A stretch of 64,000 nucleotides of DNA from Anas platyrhynchos (lineage: Eukaryota; Chordata; Aves; Anseriformes; Anatidae), in the NCBI RefSeq assembly GCF_047663525.1, contig NC_092604.1:11953501-12017500 (forward strand), written 5' to 3'. The notes under the pieces are model-generated. The model searched no databases. It was not told the origin of the DNA and saw nothing but the letters and a program-made list of their open reading frames with translations. Position numbers and translations under genes: made by a program. This document shows, piece after piece, positions 16,618-28,700 of this stretch; within the stretch, counting starts at the first letter, position 1, and each line of letters opens with the position of its first letter.

Positions 16618-17524
16618 CAGCAGAGCCTGGGGGGGGGACGCAGCCGCTCGTCACCGCGCTGTCATGCGAGAAACCCACCGGCTGGGCAAGGTGCTCGGCC
16701 CCACGGGGGGCTTTGCCTGTGGGCACCGAGCCTGTGGACGGCTCAGCCCCTGCAGGGAGTGCTCGGAGCCCACAGAGCCAACAGGGATGAGCTGGGCTGA
16801 GCTACGGGTAATTTCTGTGAAATCAGCCGGAGCAGCCTCAGTCCTCGCCACTGCCCAGCAGGGGTAAAGGGACCCCGACCGCCCTCAGCCCCGAGCTGCT
16901 CCGTGAGCGCAGCGCGTCCTGCAGAGGGTGCCTTTGGGGGATCTGCAGCTTTAAACTTAACGTGGATTTTTACTTGACGGTCTCCTTGCAGTTTTACAAG
17001 CTCCCCAAGCCGGAGGAGGGGGGGAGCCGGGAGCCCCAACCTGCAAGTGAAACCCAGCGGCCGGGCTTCGCTCCCCGCAAAGATTTGGAGCAAAAAAAAA
17101 AAAAAAAAAAAGAGGCAAAGAGGCTGCGCCCGGCAGCTGCGCCTCCCTGCAGCAAATCTCGCCCCGCTCTGAGCCACCCCTAAACCAGCCCCAAGCCTCT
17201 TCCCCCCCCCCCCCTTCCCTCCCTCCCTTCCCCGGGGGTGCGGTCCCGGTGCCACCCGTTCAGCGCCGGCAGCGGCCGAGCCTCGGGGACCCCCCCGGGG
17301 GCCGGAGCTGCCCCCGCCCGCCCGCCGCGTGTCAGCGCCCAACCGGGGGGTCCCGAGCTGCGCCCCCAGCCCCAGCTCCAACCCAACGCGGGGGCCGTTT
17401 TCGGGGCCGCCCCGTCCGGTCCCCCCTCCCGTAAGGCTCCCCCAGCCCCGGCGGCACCTGCCGGGCGGCGGCGGGGAGCGGCGGGCGGCGGCGAGGAGCC
17501 GCCATTGGCTCATTCAAAGGAGCT

Positions 17525-17695
17525 GCGGCGCCGTCGCGTCCCGTCCAGCCCCGTCCCGTCCCTCCCGCTCCCTCCCGCTCCCGTCCCGTCGCATCCCTCC
17601 CGCTCCCCCCGCATCCCTCCCGCATCCCTCCCGCTCCCACCGCCCCGTCCCCCTTTCCCTCTCCTCCGGGGCTGCTCTCCTCCTCCCCCACCCTC
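17525..17695. repeat. degenerate pyrimidine-rich tandem repeat (CGTCC / CTCCCG units)
   Basis: The + strand reads as imperfect 5-10 base units such as CCCGTCCCGTCC and CCCTCCCGCTCC, almost free of A. It lies in PHF19 intron 1, just downstream of the non-coding exon. The strand asymmetry makes it a possible G-quadruplex or R-loop sequence on the transcribed side. The open frames across it are composition artefacts. Confidence 0.7.
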
Positions 17696-17733
17696 CCCAT
17701 TAATCCCGGAGCCGTGCCGAGCCGTGCCCTTAC

Positions 17734-17895
17734 CGCTCGGTGCCGCGCCGCCCCTCTGCCGTCGGGCCGGGCCGGGCCGGGTCAGCGCCCGCCCGCCCGG
17801 GGGCCGCCGGGGCCGCAACGGGGAGCGGCGGCGTGCGGCGGGGGCAGGGCGCGGGGCGCCATCTTCCCGCGCTTCCCGCGGGCATTGACGTCCCA
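17734..17895 (-). promoter_or_regulatory. PHF19: PHF19 non-coding first exon and CpG-island promoter
   Basis: A minus-strand donor (GCG followed by GTAAGG, intron starting at 17733) suits a non-coding exon 1 that splices to the acceptor at 16627. Upstream is a CpG island with tightly packed motifs: AAGATGGC at 17866-17859 on the minus strand (YY1-type), two TTCCCGCG sites at 17864-17871 and 17873-17880 (E2F-type), GACGTCA at 17891-17885 on the minus strand (CRE-like), and ATTGG (inverted CCAAT) just beyond. No TATA box is seen. The exact start site is inferred. Confidence 0.55.
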
Positions 17896-18062
17896 ATTAT
17901 GCAATTAGCGCGGGGCCGCCTCCACCGCCGCCGCCTCCCAGGGCTCGGCTCGGCCTGGCACGGCTCGGCACGGCGCGGGGTGGACGGGCACGGCTCGGGG
18001 GGGAGTGGGGGGGGGGTGGGCACGGAGCGGCGCGGCACGGGGCATCGTAGCCCGGAGCGCTA

Positions 18063-18344
18063 TGGCACAGCGCAGCGTGGCACGGCACGGCTCGGGCTGG
18101 CACGGTTCAGCACGGGAGGGTCAGCACAGCACGGCTCAGCACACTATAGCATTGCACAGCATGGCACGGCTCAGTGCAGCATGGCACGGCACGGCTCAGC
18201 ACACTATAGCACGGCACATTGGCATTGCACAGCATGGCACGGCTCAGCACACCATGGCACAGCACACTATAGCACGGCACACTATGGCATCGCACACCAT
18301 GGCACAGCTCAGCACGGCACAGCACACTATAGCATGGCACGGCG
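18063..18344. repeat. GGCAC-rich minisatellite with a 60-base higher-order period
   Basis: Imperfect repeats of GGCACGGCTCAGCACACTATAGCAC fill the block. The 20-mer ACGGCTCAGCACACTATAGC occurs at 18131 and again at 18191, exactly 60 bases apart, and shorter variants (CACACCATGGCACAG, CACACTATAGCACGG) continue to 18334. The array ends in a C run at about 18345. A looser CACGG-rich lead-in covers 17950-18060. It starts about 170 bases upstream of the PHF19 promoter motifs. A 461-codon frame running through it is repeat-driven and not supported as a gene. Confidence 0.85.
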
Positions 18345-19377
18345 CCCCCCCCCCCGCTGTAGGCACCCCCCCAGTGCAAGCACAGCCCATGGGGTGCCTG
18401 CAGCTGCCCCACGCAGGTGCCACCCCGCCGTGTCCCCACTCCCCCTGCCCCTAACCGGGGCCCCTCCGCTGGCGCCCACCCGCCTGGGGGGCCCTGGGGC
18501 ACCCCCAGAGCCCCCCGGGCAGGGGGTGGGCAGGGGTGCCCCCCGCGCTGCTCTGCCCGCGCCAGGGAACGACCCGTGCTGTCGGGATTCCCGGAACCGG
18601 GGGTCGCTTTTCTCTGAATCTCAGCAGAGAAAATCCATCACTGCAAAAATGCTTCGGCCAGTGCCAAGAAGGAGGCTGAAGGATTTGCTATTTGCCGGAG
18701 AGCGCTGCCAAAACAGAAATGTTTTCAGGCCTGCTCAGACAGCAGAGAAGCTGATTCCCGATTTAGGGTCAGAGCCAAGCGCAAGCGGAGTGGATCCGAA
18801 TTTTATTGCTGTAATCAATGAGCTCCGCGCAGTGCCGCAGGGCGGCTTCCCCACGCCGGGGCTCATTGCACACCTGCCAAAAGCTCCCCCCGCACACGAG
18901 CTGCTCCCCTACGCGTCACGCACGGTGCTAAGATGCCTCCTGAAGGTCTCTGCACAATTCGGTCATCTTAGAGCTGGTTTTCTGCAGCTCAAACTTCCCC
19001 ACAAACCAACGGCATCGCGCTGCAAGCACCTGGCCCAGCAGGCAGGCAGTGCCTGTGCGAACCTGAGGGGTTCTGCCACATGTGGGGCACTGCAGGAGTG
19101 CTGGTGGCTGATTTCCAAAGTTTGAGCCATAAACCCGTGTTGGCTCCCAAGTAAATATCCTGCCTGCAGCGCTGCAGGCCCCCAAGTGCCCAGGCAGTGA
19201 GCAATGTCAGAGCGCGGGGCACGATGAAGCCCACGTTCATTTTAAAGCTCCTGGACATGGGTGCAGTGGCTAACGTGACTTCTGCAGTGCACCTGGGACA
19301 CTGCTCAGGGTTTCCCAAGAAATGCAGAAATAGTCCAAATAGTCCTGGATTGTCCTCCTGGGGGCCAGGAACCACGC

Positions 19378-19450
19378 GGCACCATGTGCTGTGCCGTGCT
19401 GGCCGCACTGTGCCGTGCCATGCCGTGCTGTGCCATGCCGTGCCGTGCCT
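19378..19450. repeat. GTGCC-rich patch, inverted relative to the 18 kb minisatellite
   Basis: The + strand contains repeated GTGCCGTGCC / GTGCCATGCC units, the reverse complement of the GGCACGGCAC core of the array at 18063-18344. The two patches could pair as an imperfect inverted repeat with about 1 kb between them. Confidence 0.7.
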
Positions 19451-20603
19451 AATCCTAATTGCCCAAGGCTGGGCCCATGTTTGCAGAGCTTTAGGCAGCC
19501 AAAAAAATTGGCAGCTCATTCTCCCTGCATGAAACGCCATCCTGTGCCTTCACAGGGAACCTGACGCATCTTCAGAACAGCCCAACGACCAAACTCCGCG
19601 GTGAGTCATGGTGTGCTCGCCATGAGTCACGGCAGGATTAAAATAACTCCTGCACCATAACCCTGCTCACGGACAAACACCGCTGCTCACCTCCCTGCAG
19701 TGCCTGGGGCTGGTTTGGATCAAAAGTGGCTGGTGTGGGACAGGGGGGCAGTGCCGTGCTGCCAGCCGCTCTCCTGGTGGTGCTCGGGCAGGGATCCTCT
19801 CATGAGCTCCTCAACCATCGTGGTTTATGCTCACAGTGTCCTGGAAATGCGGGCGGTGTGACAGCTGCATCGAGCCCTGGGTCACGCTCACCCCGTTAAT
19901 AAGTGGGGACAATGTCACCAAGCCCCCTCCAGCATGCAGCAGCTCCCTTCATCCTGGGAGAGGGCACCCCAAGCCCAGGGCCTGCCAGTGGAAAGAGCAC
20001 GTTAACATTGCCTGGGAACAAAAGTCCCAAAGAACAGGAATAAAAGAGGAACCTGAGGTGGATGCTCTGTTTCCAAACACCAATCCAGCCACATGTGAGC
20101 ATCTCTCCTGGTTTCTCCGTGGGGGCCTCTTCTGTGCTGCCCCCACTGAGCCCAATTCAGGGCTTGGACACAGCTGAGTGGCCGCTTTTGCACAGTCGGG
20201 GCCGTGGGGACCTTGGTGGGATGATGCTGGTTAAGGCAAAGCAGCAAAATTCTGGGAGCAAAATTGCAGAAATGGAGGCCCCGAGGTGGGAGCACAGCCC
20301 GGGCTCACGCAGAGCCCCAGCAGCCCTCCACCTCCCTCGGACGAGCCGGGCTCACGCCACGGCAGGTCGCTGCGGCTCCTTCCCTGCCATTGGATCTCCA
20401 AACAAAAACAGCATTTGCAGAGTGGTTTGAATTAAGCCTTGGTGGTTAATTACTCCCCCCCTCCCTCGTTTTGTCCCCAGAACCCTTTCATCGTACCCCG
20501 CGCTTCCAAAGGCAGGGAAGGCGCTTGGGTGAAACCCCTGGGGCCGAGGGGCTCCTGCAGCCATGTCCTGGCCAGGAGTTTACAGGGGCAGTGTGGGGCG
20601 AGC

Positions 20604-20643
20604 AGCTCCCAGCTCCCAGCTCCCAGCTCCCAGCTCCCAGCTC
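20604..20643. repeat. AGCTCCC heptamer tandem repeat
   Basis: Five perfect copies of AGCTCCC are followed by a partial sixth copy. It is a short simple repeat with no coding support. Confidence 0.9.
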
Positions 20644-21539
20644 TGCCTTTCTTCCAAGGGCGCTTTGAAAACTGCCCAGAAATCGGGTGGCTTCTTTTCA
20701 CAGTGTTTTTCTTTCTTTGAAAACAGGAGTGGGAGGAGGGGTTGTATGTTGGCTTGTAGTCTTGGAAACCGAAGCCGAGGAATATTGAATGGAAACCCAA
20801 ACACGAAGCTGCCTATGAACTCCGGGCCTGATTTTGAGATAGGATCTGCAGAAACGACGTGCGCTGCCTGCAGCTGCCCAGGAGCCTCCTGCAGCCGAGC
20901 CGCGCGGGGCTGCAGCACACGGAGACCTCAAGACCCAGCCTGGCTCTCGTTTGCTCCCCAAAACAATTCCCAGGTGCTGTTTCCATCTGGAGGTTCAGCT
21001 GATAAAATATTGCACATTCATGCTAAATAGAAGTAGCCACAAAAAAACATAATTTGAGGCTATTGACTTAATTAGCCTTGGCCAACACTTCCCAGGTCTC
21101 CACCACCTTTGCTCCAAAATATCTCCTTGGCCAACACAATCAAGCTAAGCTTGAAGCAGCCATGTGTGAGGTTGCAAGTTCTGCTTCTGTCCTGACGAAG
21201 GGCTAAAGTGGGTCTTTTTAATTATTATAATGTATTTCTTGGTATTAGTTGATTCAAAAAATAATATCATTCCCTACAAACCTTGTCCTTGATTATTTTA
21301 GACCCTCACAGCTACACAAGCACTACTACTCTTTGCCAGCCTTACCATTAAACATGGAGCAAACCATCCTAATTTAGCTCATTAGAACTCTCTCATTTTT
21401 TTTTTTCATCATTTGAGGACCAAAAAACTCAGCAGACAATTTGCCCAGCAGGAGTGATCTGTTGGATTAGCAAACTCCTGCTATTTCTCCCATTCCAGTT
21501 GCTGTCCCAGAAAGGGGAATCCGCTTCCTTATGGAGAAG

Positions 21540-21730
21540 GCCGCGTGGCTGACGGCCTCGGAGCTGAGGACCGGAGGCTGTTCCTGGAGCTGAGGAGCAG
21601 GGAGGCTGTTCCAGGAACGCCAGAGCCTGCTGCGGAGCCCCGTGCTTGGAAGGCGCCGCGGCTCGGCGCATTCCACACGGACACGGTAATGCTCGGCCGT
21701 GCTTCGCGCGCCGCGGCGCAGGGGGAGTCG
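21540..21730. promoter_or_regulatory. isolated CpG-rich block, possible orphan CpG island
   Basis: About 190 bases are rich in CpG, with GCGCGCCGCGGCGC near 21706, inside otherwise AT-rich DNA. The 12-mer GGAGGCTGTTCC occurs twice, at 21573 and 21601. An 87-codon frame spans it on the + strand but resembles nothing I know. It could be an enhancer-type island or a promoter of a non-coding RNA. Confidence 0.35.
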
Positions 21731-22680
21731 GTGCTCGCTCGAGCCCTCTCCGAGCAAAGCGATCTACCAAAGGGCACGCTGGAACAAAGGTATGGTTGTA
21801 ATTAGAAGGAGGGTAGCTAAATCCGACATTCAGCTGCTTTATGCCAGCTGTGCCTTTAAAAGGAAGAGCATTTAGGCGTCGGGTTTCATGTCTTTTTATT
21901 GTTTATTTAGCATGAATTTAATCCGTATCCTTTTTTTTTTTAGGCTTAACTTTCTTTGCGTGCTTCCATGCAATTGCATAAGACGTGAAGGGCTTGTAAG
22001 TGTTCTTACAGCTGTGCAAGGTTTATATTAATGGAGCCGTTACATAATTTTGACACAGATATGTTATGTACACGTCTGCAGTTCCTGAGCTCAGCTCAGA
22101 AAATACCACTCCCACCCCCCAAAAAAGAAAAAAAAGAGACAAAAGCCCGTTTTATTCCAGGGACAACATGAAAAGGAGTGAAGACCTGGGTGTACTGGTG
22201 GCTGTGTGCACACAGTGCAATAAACGTGCCGCTCTCACAGCTCAGCTTGCCTCTGCCTCCTGCACGGCTGGCTCCTACCTGCTGCAAACGAGCAAAGCTT
22301 CGTTTGTGTCGTGCCCGCAGGACGCTGCACAGCACCAAGTGGCACCAGTCACTGGCTCCCTGCCTTCACAGGCCTTTGCCACCCAGGCCTGCACCATCCC
22401 CAGAGCTGACTCTGGGCAGTGCTGTGCTGGGACGGGGCCCCGGAGCATCCTGCCCTTTCCCCAGGGTATTTGCCCGGCCAGCTGGGAGGCCTCTGCCTTC
22501 CTGCACTGCTCCCGTTGGCTCTGACCTCCTGGCTGGAGTGGCACCGGGGGCCCCACAGTCGGTGAAATACTGGCTGCTTGCAGGATTTGAACAAAATCAG
22601 TGGAGCTGTTAATGGTAGGATCAGGCTAGGCAAAGGCGCAGAGGCTTTGGGTCCCTCGGGAGGCTGCAGCCCTCCACCTG

Positions 22681-22766
22681 CACGTGCACGCACATTTTTA
22701 ATTCCTCCCTGCAAGCACAGCTCCTCTCCTGCACACACGTGCTGCCTTCTGTCCCGCACACACGTG
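22681..22766. promoter_or_regulatory. cluster of three CACGTG E-boxes
   Basis: CACGTG palindromes occur at 22681-22686, 22736-22741 and 22761-22766. The last two sit in a 25-base direct repeat with CACACACGTGCTG in common. Such sites bind bHLH factors (MYC/MAX, USF, CLOCK/BMAL). No function is demonstrated here. Confidence 0.4.
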
Positions 22767-23794
22767 CTGTCTGCTCTCCCACGCACTTTCTCTTTCCCCA
22801 GCTCTCAGCCACCCACGGTTTCACCGTTTCCCCCCTCCGTCTGTCACACCCAAGGAAAACCCTCCCGAGTACTTTCGGGCAATAACCGCTCTGCGGGGAA
22901 GCTTTTCACAAAACCAGTGGGAGCGGAGCACAGAGGCAGCCGCCCCCCCGCCAAGTGAATCCCCACGGGAGAGGCAGCGAGGGCTGAGGAAAGCTCCCCC
23001 AGGTGTGGAGCAGCTCCCACTCTCATGGCAACGAGGCAGAGCGGCCGCTATCTTAATCTGCAGCGATCTGGAGATCAGCGGCCTCCTCCCTCTGCTCTGC
23101 TCTGGGTGCAGAGGCTCTGAGAGCAGCGGGACTGATGGTGCCACTCGTGCACCTCCCCATGACAGATCCAGCTCTGCTCAGGGCCCTGCTCCAGCCGGGG
23201 ATGGGGGTGATGCTGGAGGCCTTGAGCCGTGCTGGGCAAGGGCTGGACAGGCAGGAGGGGGGCAGCAGCCTCCCGGCGCCTCTCTGTATGGCTGGGGTGA
23301 TGCTGGGGATTTGTCTGAGCCATCTCCTTTCCTGGGGAGGAGTAGCACTTAAATGGGTCAACGCTGAAGACACAGCTCCATCCTGGAGGTCCTCACAACC
23401 CTTTGTTCAATTTTCCAGCAAGTCAGAAGCCCGTCTGCTGGGTGCCACTCCTTCCATACAAACACACCAACTTCCAGAGCAGAAACTTTAGGGTTTGTTC
23501 CCAAAGTTTCCACAGATTCCCTACAGGACTGCAGGTGAGCCACTTCATCACCGTGCCTCTCAGTTGTCTGTTGGCATCCTGGGGTCTGCAGAGCAGGGCT
23601 GGTTGTCACCGGGTCACCGGGCAGCAGCAGCACAGCTGGCCCCATGCTGTGCAAATAAACCTGCCTGGTGCTACTGCAGGAGTGAGGGAGGTTTGCAGCG
23701 TGGCTCAGCTGTTCCTGCAGCAAGCTGCTGTCATCATACCTCCGGGTTTTCGGAGCCAATTCCCAATTTCACAGCTAAAATAATACACAAGCCT

Positions 23795-25757
23795 TTTTTA
23801 CGTTAGCGAGCTTTATTTAGGAAATAAATAAAATGTTAAGAAAATATGAATGATTGTAATAAATACAGCACTTGTCAAAATTGCACAGCTATGAAAAGCG
23901 TAATATTTTTAGGCATATTACTCCAGTGTGGTTAGAGGGTCTGGCACATAACTGGAAAAATAACTTTCTGTGCCTGAAAGAACATTTCAAACATGGAAGA
24001 GAAAAAAAACTACAGGGGGGGCAAAGAACGTCCAGTTCCTTCCCAAACAACCTTTGACAGACATTTGTTTATGATTTTTTTGTTTTGTTTTCTGAAATCT
24101 GATACTTCATCACAACTAATTATTTAAAAGGATGCTGTCGAGATAGAAATGAGAGATTGAAAAATCCGTTGGTAAGTCAGCAGTCAGGCTGGAGGTTAGT
24201 TACAGCACATGACATTTCACCAGCTCTACCAGACAGCTGCTGTTTCCATGGTTTGCAAAATAGCAGTGGACAAACAGTTTCTCCTTTCCCTTCTCATGCA
24301 GTGGGCACAATATTGTCTCTCAGTTTTGAGTTCTCAAGTGAGACCTGGGGAATATTGCAGAGGAAAAATGAATATAGTTGCATAAAAGCCCTTCACTCAT
24401 AAATACACACTTGCCTCTGTCTGCAAGATCAGGCCTTGGGTTTGTGCACTACAGTCCCACCAGCCCTGGAGAATGCCTTGCAGTCCTGGACGAGCAAGCT
24501 GTGCTGCTGGCATGAGTCTGCTGGGAGTTCAGAAGCTGCTGCACCAAAACCTGACTCCAGTGATCCTGCCAATCAGTTGTTAAGCAGGGAATAAAGAGCA
24601 TGACGCTTGCTGTTTTGGAGGATAAGGTTTAGCATTTGAACTTCATACATTTGCAAGCTTGACTTGATTGTAAAAATAGTCTCTATTCGTTCCTTACCTC
24701 TATTTGAAAAAAAAAAAAAAAAAAAAAGGATAAAAACATTTCTAGTAGATACACGGAAAAATAAATAAGCAGGAAAAAGATCAGTGCTTCCTAATAAGTC
24801 ACTTGCCTTGCAGTTTCAGAAGGGACTGAACACTTTAAAACAAAGCTACTGAAGGGTCCTTACCACTGCTTGACTCAGCAGCTCTGGACTCCCCTGGGGT
24901 TAACCCTCAGAGCTCCACATTTGAAGTGAAAAGTCAAACTACTCCTTTCAGAAACAGTAGAGGTGATTTCCCCCAGGCAGTGTCATCTGGTCACATTGCT
25001 GATGCAACAGTGCATTTTTTTTACAGAGCACATAAATATAGGACTAAAATAAATAGCAAGAAATAAATTGTCCAGTAGAAGGATTTCAAGCTACAAATGC
25101 TATCCACAACTCACTGTTTTCAAGGTTACCAAAAAGCACAAAGACACCCATACGGAGCCTCAGGGGAAGGAATCAGCCCTTGTCCCTGGCAGGGAACAGC
25201 CAAAATTCCACCCTAGAGCTGCAGCCAGGGCAGCTGAGAGGTGCACAGAAGCTCCTGGAAAAGGGAGCCGCATGCCTCGGTGCTACTGGAGGATGTGGAA
25301 AGCTCAGCCTCATCTCTTGCAACCCTGCAACCTCTCAAGCCAAGGCTGCCAGATGGGAGCTTGGGCTGTGCTCTCTGCCAAAGTGACACCCACACCTGGG
25401 CAGGCGTGGGAAGGAGCAGCCCCTCTGTCCACATGTGAATCTGCAGGGGTGCGACTGCAATCTACATCTAAGGCAGGAGTATCAGCTGTTTCGTGAAATA
25501 ATCACAGTTCTCATTCGCAATAGCACACTCCATGTGGCACTGGGCAAAGCACTCAGCATGCTCAGCAGTAACTGTCGCTAGCGGGCAGATCCAGTTGATC
25601 TGAATTAATTCAATGCAGCACAGGCTCAGACTCTGGATTTTGAGTGCACATGAAGACTAACACTATGTCTCAAGCTGATGTTTGTTTTTTTTTTTTTTTT
25701 TTCTCGTAAACTAATGAATTTCAGTGGTCAATTTACCAGACACCCATATTTCAAGAT
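23795..25757 (-). other. TRAF1: probable 3' UTR of TRAF1
   Basis: The interval runs from the TRAF1 stop to just past the only minus-strand AATAAA I found downstream (23817-23812). It is mostly AT-rich with A21 at 24707-24727 and T18 at 25685-25702. I see no supported reading frame. A UTR of about 1.96 kb is plausible for this family. Confidence 0.55.
23812..23817 (-). terminator. TRAF1: polyadenylation signal AATAAA, TRAF1
   Basis: A canonical minus-strand AATAAA is followed about 15 bases later by an A/G and then T-rich stretch. It is the only such hexamer I could find between the TRAF1 stop and the signal itself. Confidence 0.55.
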
Positions 25758-28700
25758 TTAGGAATTTGTTTCTATAATGCATTTAAGGAAAAGTGTGTCT
25801 TCTTTCACATAGGCATATTTAGGTGACTGCAATTTGGTCAAAGGGAGGAACATGGGACAGCCACTTGCAACGTTCATATCATTCACTGGTCTCTGAAATG
25901 AAGCAGAAGTCAAGTCCGGGCGAAATGCATCAATAATATGTTCCCTATTATTTTGGTCAAGCAGCATAAATGTAACCTGAAAAACAGAATGCAGCAATGA
26001 TGAGTTATTGAACTGAAAAACAAACCAGAAAATATCAGAGACAAACACACAAGCATGCTGCAAAAACAGCTGGATGTTCTATTGATAATTAAGTGCAAAC
26101 TATAATGAATGTTTCACAAGCTACAAGGCCAATTAATGGGAACACAGGAGACTGTAACAGTTCCCAAATTAAATATTTAAAACTTTACCATCCATAAAAT
26201 AAAATGAAATAAAGTAAATAATTATTTCCTGGTAGAGAATTCTACAGTGCAAAGACTTTTTTTCTCTCTCTCCTGACAATTTAAACAACCCCAGGTTTGG
26301 TTCCAGTCATTACATTAATTCCGGTGCTGTTGTTTGGAATCAAAAGAAACAGCTCTGTTGTTTGTATGCAAATATGGAGAAGACACAACATAAATATTAG
26401 TATAGGCTCTCAACATTTAATTACCACTTTTATTAATTCGCTGTTCTTTAGTTGGAAATGTAAAATACATATAATACTTTTTTAATGCAATGAGGATTGA
26501 GAACTTTGATTTCTATTTTTTTAACTGCTAGATGGTAGGAAGGCTATTTATATGAAAGGCTTCCAGAATTATTACCATACAAAGGCAAATGCTAGAAGAG
26601 ATCAGAACCCTGTGCATATTTCCACTGTCTCTCTAACCATTGTTGCCCTTATCAGATTCCACTTAGAAAATGAGAAGGAAAAAAAAAGAAAACAAAAGAA
26701 AGAAAAGATCAGACTAATGTAAGGCATCTACAGCACATTTATAAGTGGAACTCTAACCTCACATTTGTAACACCTGTGTTTCAGCAGCAAATGGCAATTT
26801 TCTTATAAATTGATATTATATATGTATAGCAAGAGCCAGGAAACATTGTGTCTCCTGGTTTATCCCAGGTGGACACAGGTTGGGATACAATAGCCTTGAA
26901 AGTGCAGTTATTTCAGTATGCTGGTGTTTGAAAATCCTTCAAGGCAAGTATTGAATCTCAGTAGGAGCAGCTTTCCTTGAGTGCAAATCACTCCATTCAG
27001 TGCCAAATTACCACTCAAAATTAAAGTGTGGCTTATAAGCCATCAGAGAAGAAAATGGGAAAACACTCCAACTTCCACTAAAGTCAAGAGAAAAAGTTCT
27101 CTTGAGTTCACTGGGGGAAGCAGTGGGTTTATGCTAGGATCAGATATGAAAAAGTTGCCCTTCTTACCTTGTGTCTGAAAGGCCAAGGGAGCAGAGCATC
27201 ATAGTCTCCTTTCATAACAACAAAGAACAGCGACACATGGGTTCCTTTTCCTGTCCCATCCCCATTCAGATAAATCCGCAGACAAACCTTGTAGCCATAC
27301 TTTGCAGTGTAGAAAGCTGAAAAAAAGAACTCTTTATTAGTAAAACCTCCTCTGAAAATAAGACAAAATGACTGTTTTAGCATATGCAAAAAGATTTGTG
27401 TCATGTTTTCGTATTACAGAGATGAGGAAAACATACAAATCAGTACAGCTAATAAGCAATGAAAATCCAGTGACTGGAATCCTTTAAATGACCCATACCT
27501 TGGTGAAAATTATCTGGTATTAGCCACAGAGGGATAATTTACCTAACCAAATTACTTCTCACATGGGAGGTAACTGCAGCAGAAGACTATTCAGTACCAT
27601 CAAGCACCAAGGCTGTGGATTAGACAACAGAGATCCAGCAGATGTCACTGCAAGTAGCTGCAGCGGAGGGCAAATTGCAAAATGAAAGCCCAGAACAGAA
27701 CACAGCTGTGTGGCAGAGTACATCACAGCCGCCCTGAATACCAAGCAGGAGAGCATGAGGTCTTCATACAAACAGCATCTTAGGAGCTCTCCTTAATAGC
27801 TCCCTGGAGTTATTTTAAAGCACTTCCTGCCCATGAGCAGAAAGAAGCATCATTCTAGAGAAATCAGTGGGTTTTCTACAGGACTGAGTTTTGCTAACAC
27901 ATGTATATGTCGTGTTTTACCTGGTGAGTACAAACTGACTGTTCTACCCGTCACAGAGTCCTGTAACTTCCGGCCAACGTCTGTTATTTTCCACAGAAAG
28001 ACCCCATCGTAGGACGCTTGCTCAGAGAACAGAAGACTCTTATGAAGATTGCTGAGGCCTGCGTCCTTCTGGGTCAGGCACCGGTGCAACTCTGCAATCT
28101 AGAAAAAACAAAACCACAGTTCTCAATCAACCCCACTGCCCAGGCTGATGTGCTGCAAAAGCAGCAGAATTGTGCAAATGTCCTCATTTTCTGAAGGGTC
28201 TCCTCTGAGTTCTTTTGGCAAATTCTTAACATTCACAACTTTCAGGAATAGCCAGAGAAAGAACTGCCTAAACACAAATTTAGATAAAAAAATATTAGAG
28301 ATCCCCATTAGAAAATTTATCCAAAACAAGAAAAGGATCTTGTAGATGTGTCTAGAACTTAACACTTCACAGCTTCAATTCCTGTGCTCATTTCTATCCC
28401 CATCTCTGCATCATCTCTCTCTGACATGTGTTAAGTATGTCATCTATACAGCAAGCACACAAGCAATGTTTATCATAAATATTTACCTTCAGTTCAAGGC
28501 CCCGTATTATATTTTGATCAAGTTCACTCTGTCTCCGAAAGGCTGTGATTTCCAAGTTAGAGGTTTCCACTTCCTTATTGAGCACTGACACAATATTCTC
28601 AAACACATGTAGCTTATTTTCTAGCTCAGAAATCACTTTCTCCCTCACAAGATGTTGCAGAATGGAATCATCTTCAGGAACAGAAGATCCAGGAAAACAG

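Larger units (their letters stand above)
18345..23794. other. intergenic region between PHF19 and TRAF1
   Basis: I find no protein-coding gene here. The left part is GC-rich with CpGs to about 18.6 kb, and the rest alternates between GC-rich and AT-rich stretches. Noted inside it: the inverted GTGCC patch (19378-19450), an AGCTCCC tandem (20604-20643), a CpG-rich block (21540-21730), and three CACGTG E-boxes (22681-22766). The open frames of 60-190 codons show no family resemblance and overlap on both strands. A non-coding RNA cannot be excluded. Confidence 0.6.

Noticed and set aside
17740-19125. 461-codon open frame on the + strand upstream of PHF19
   Set aside because: It runs through the GGCAC minisatellite and GC-rich DNA. 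The translation is low-complexity His/Gly/Ala repeats followed by unrelated sequence, with no domain and no splice logic. A divergent non-coding transcript remains possible.
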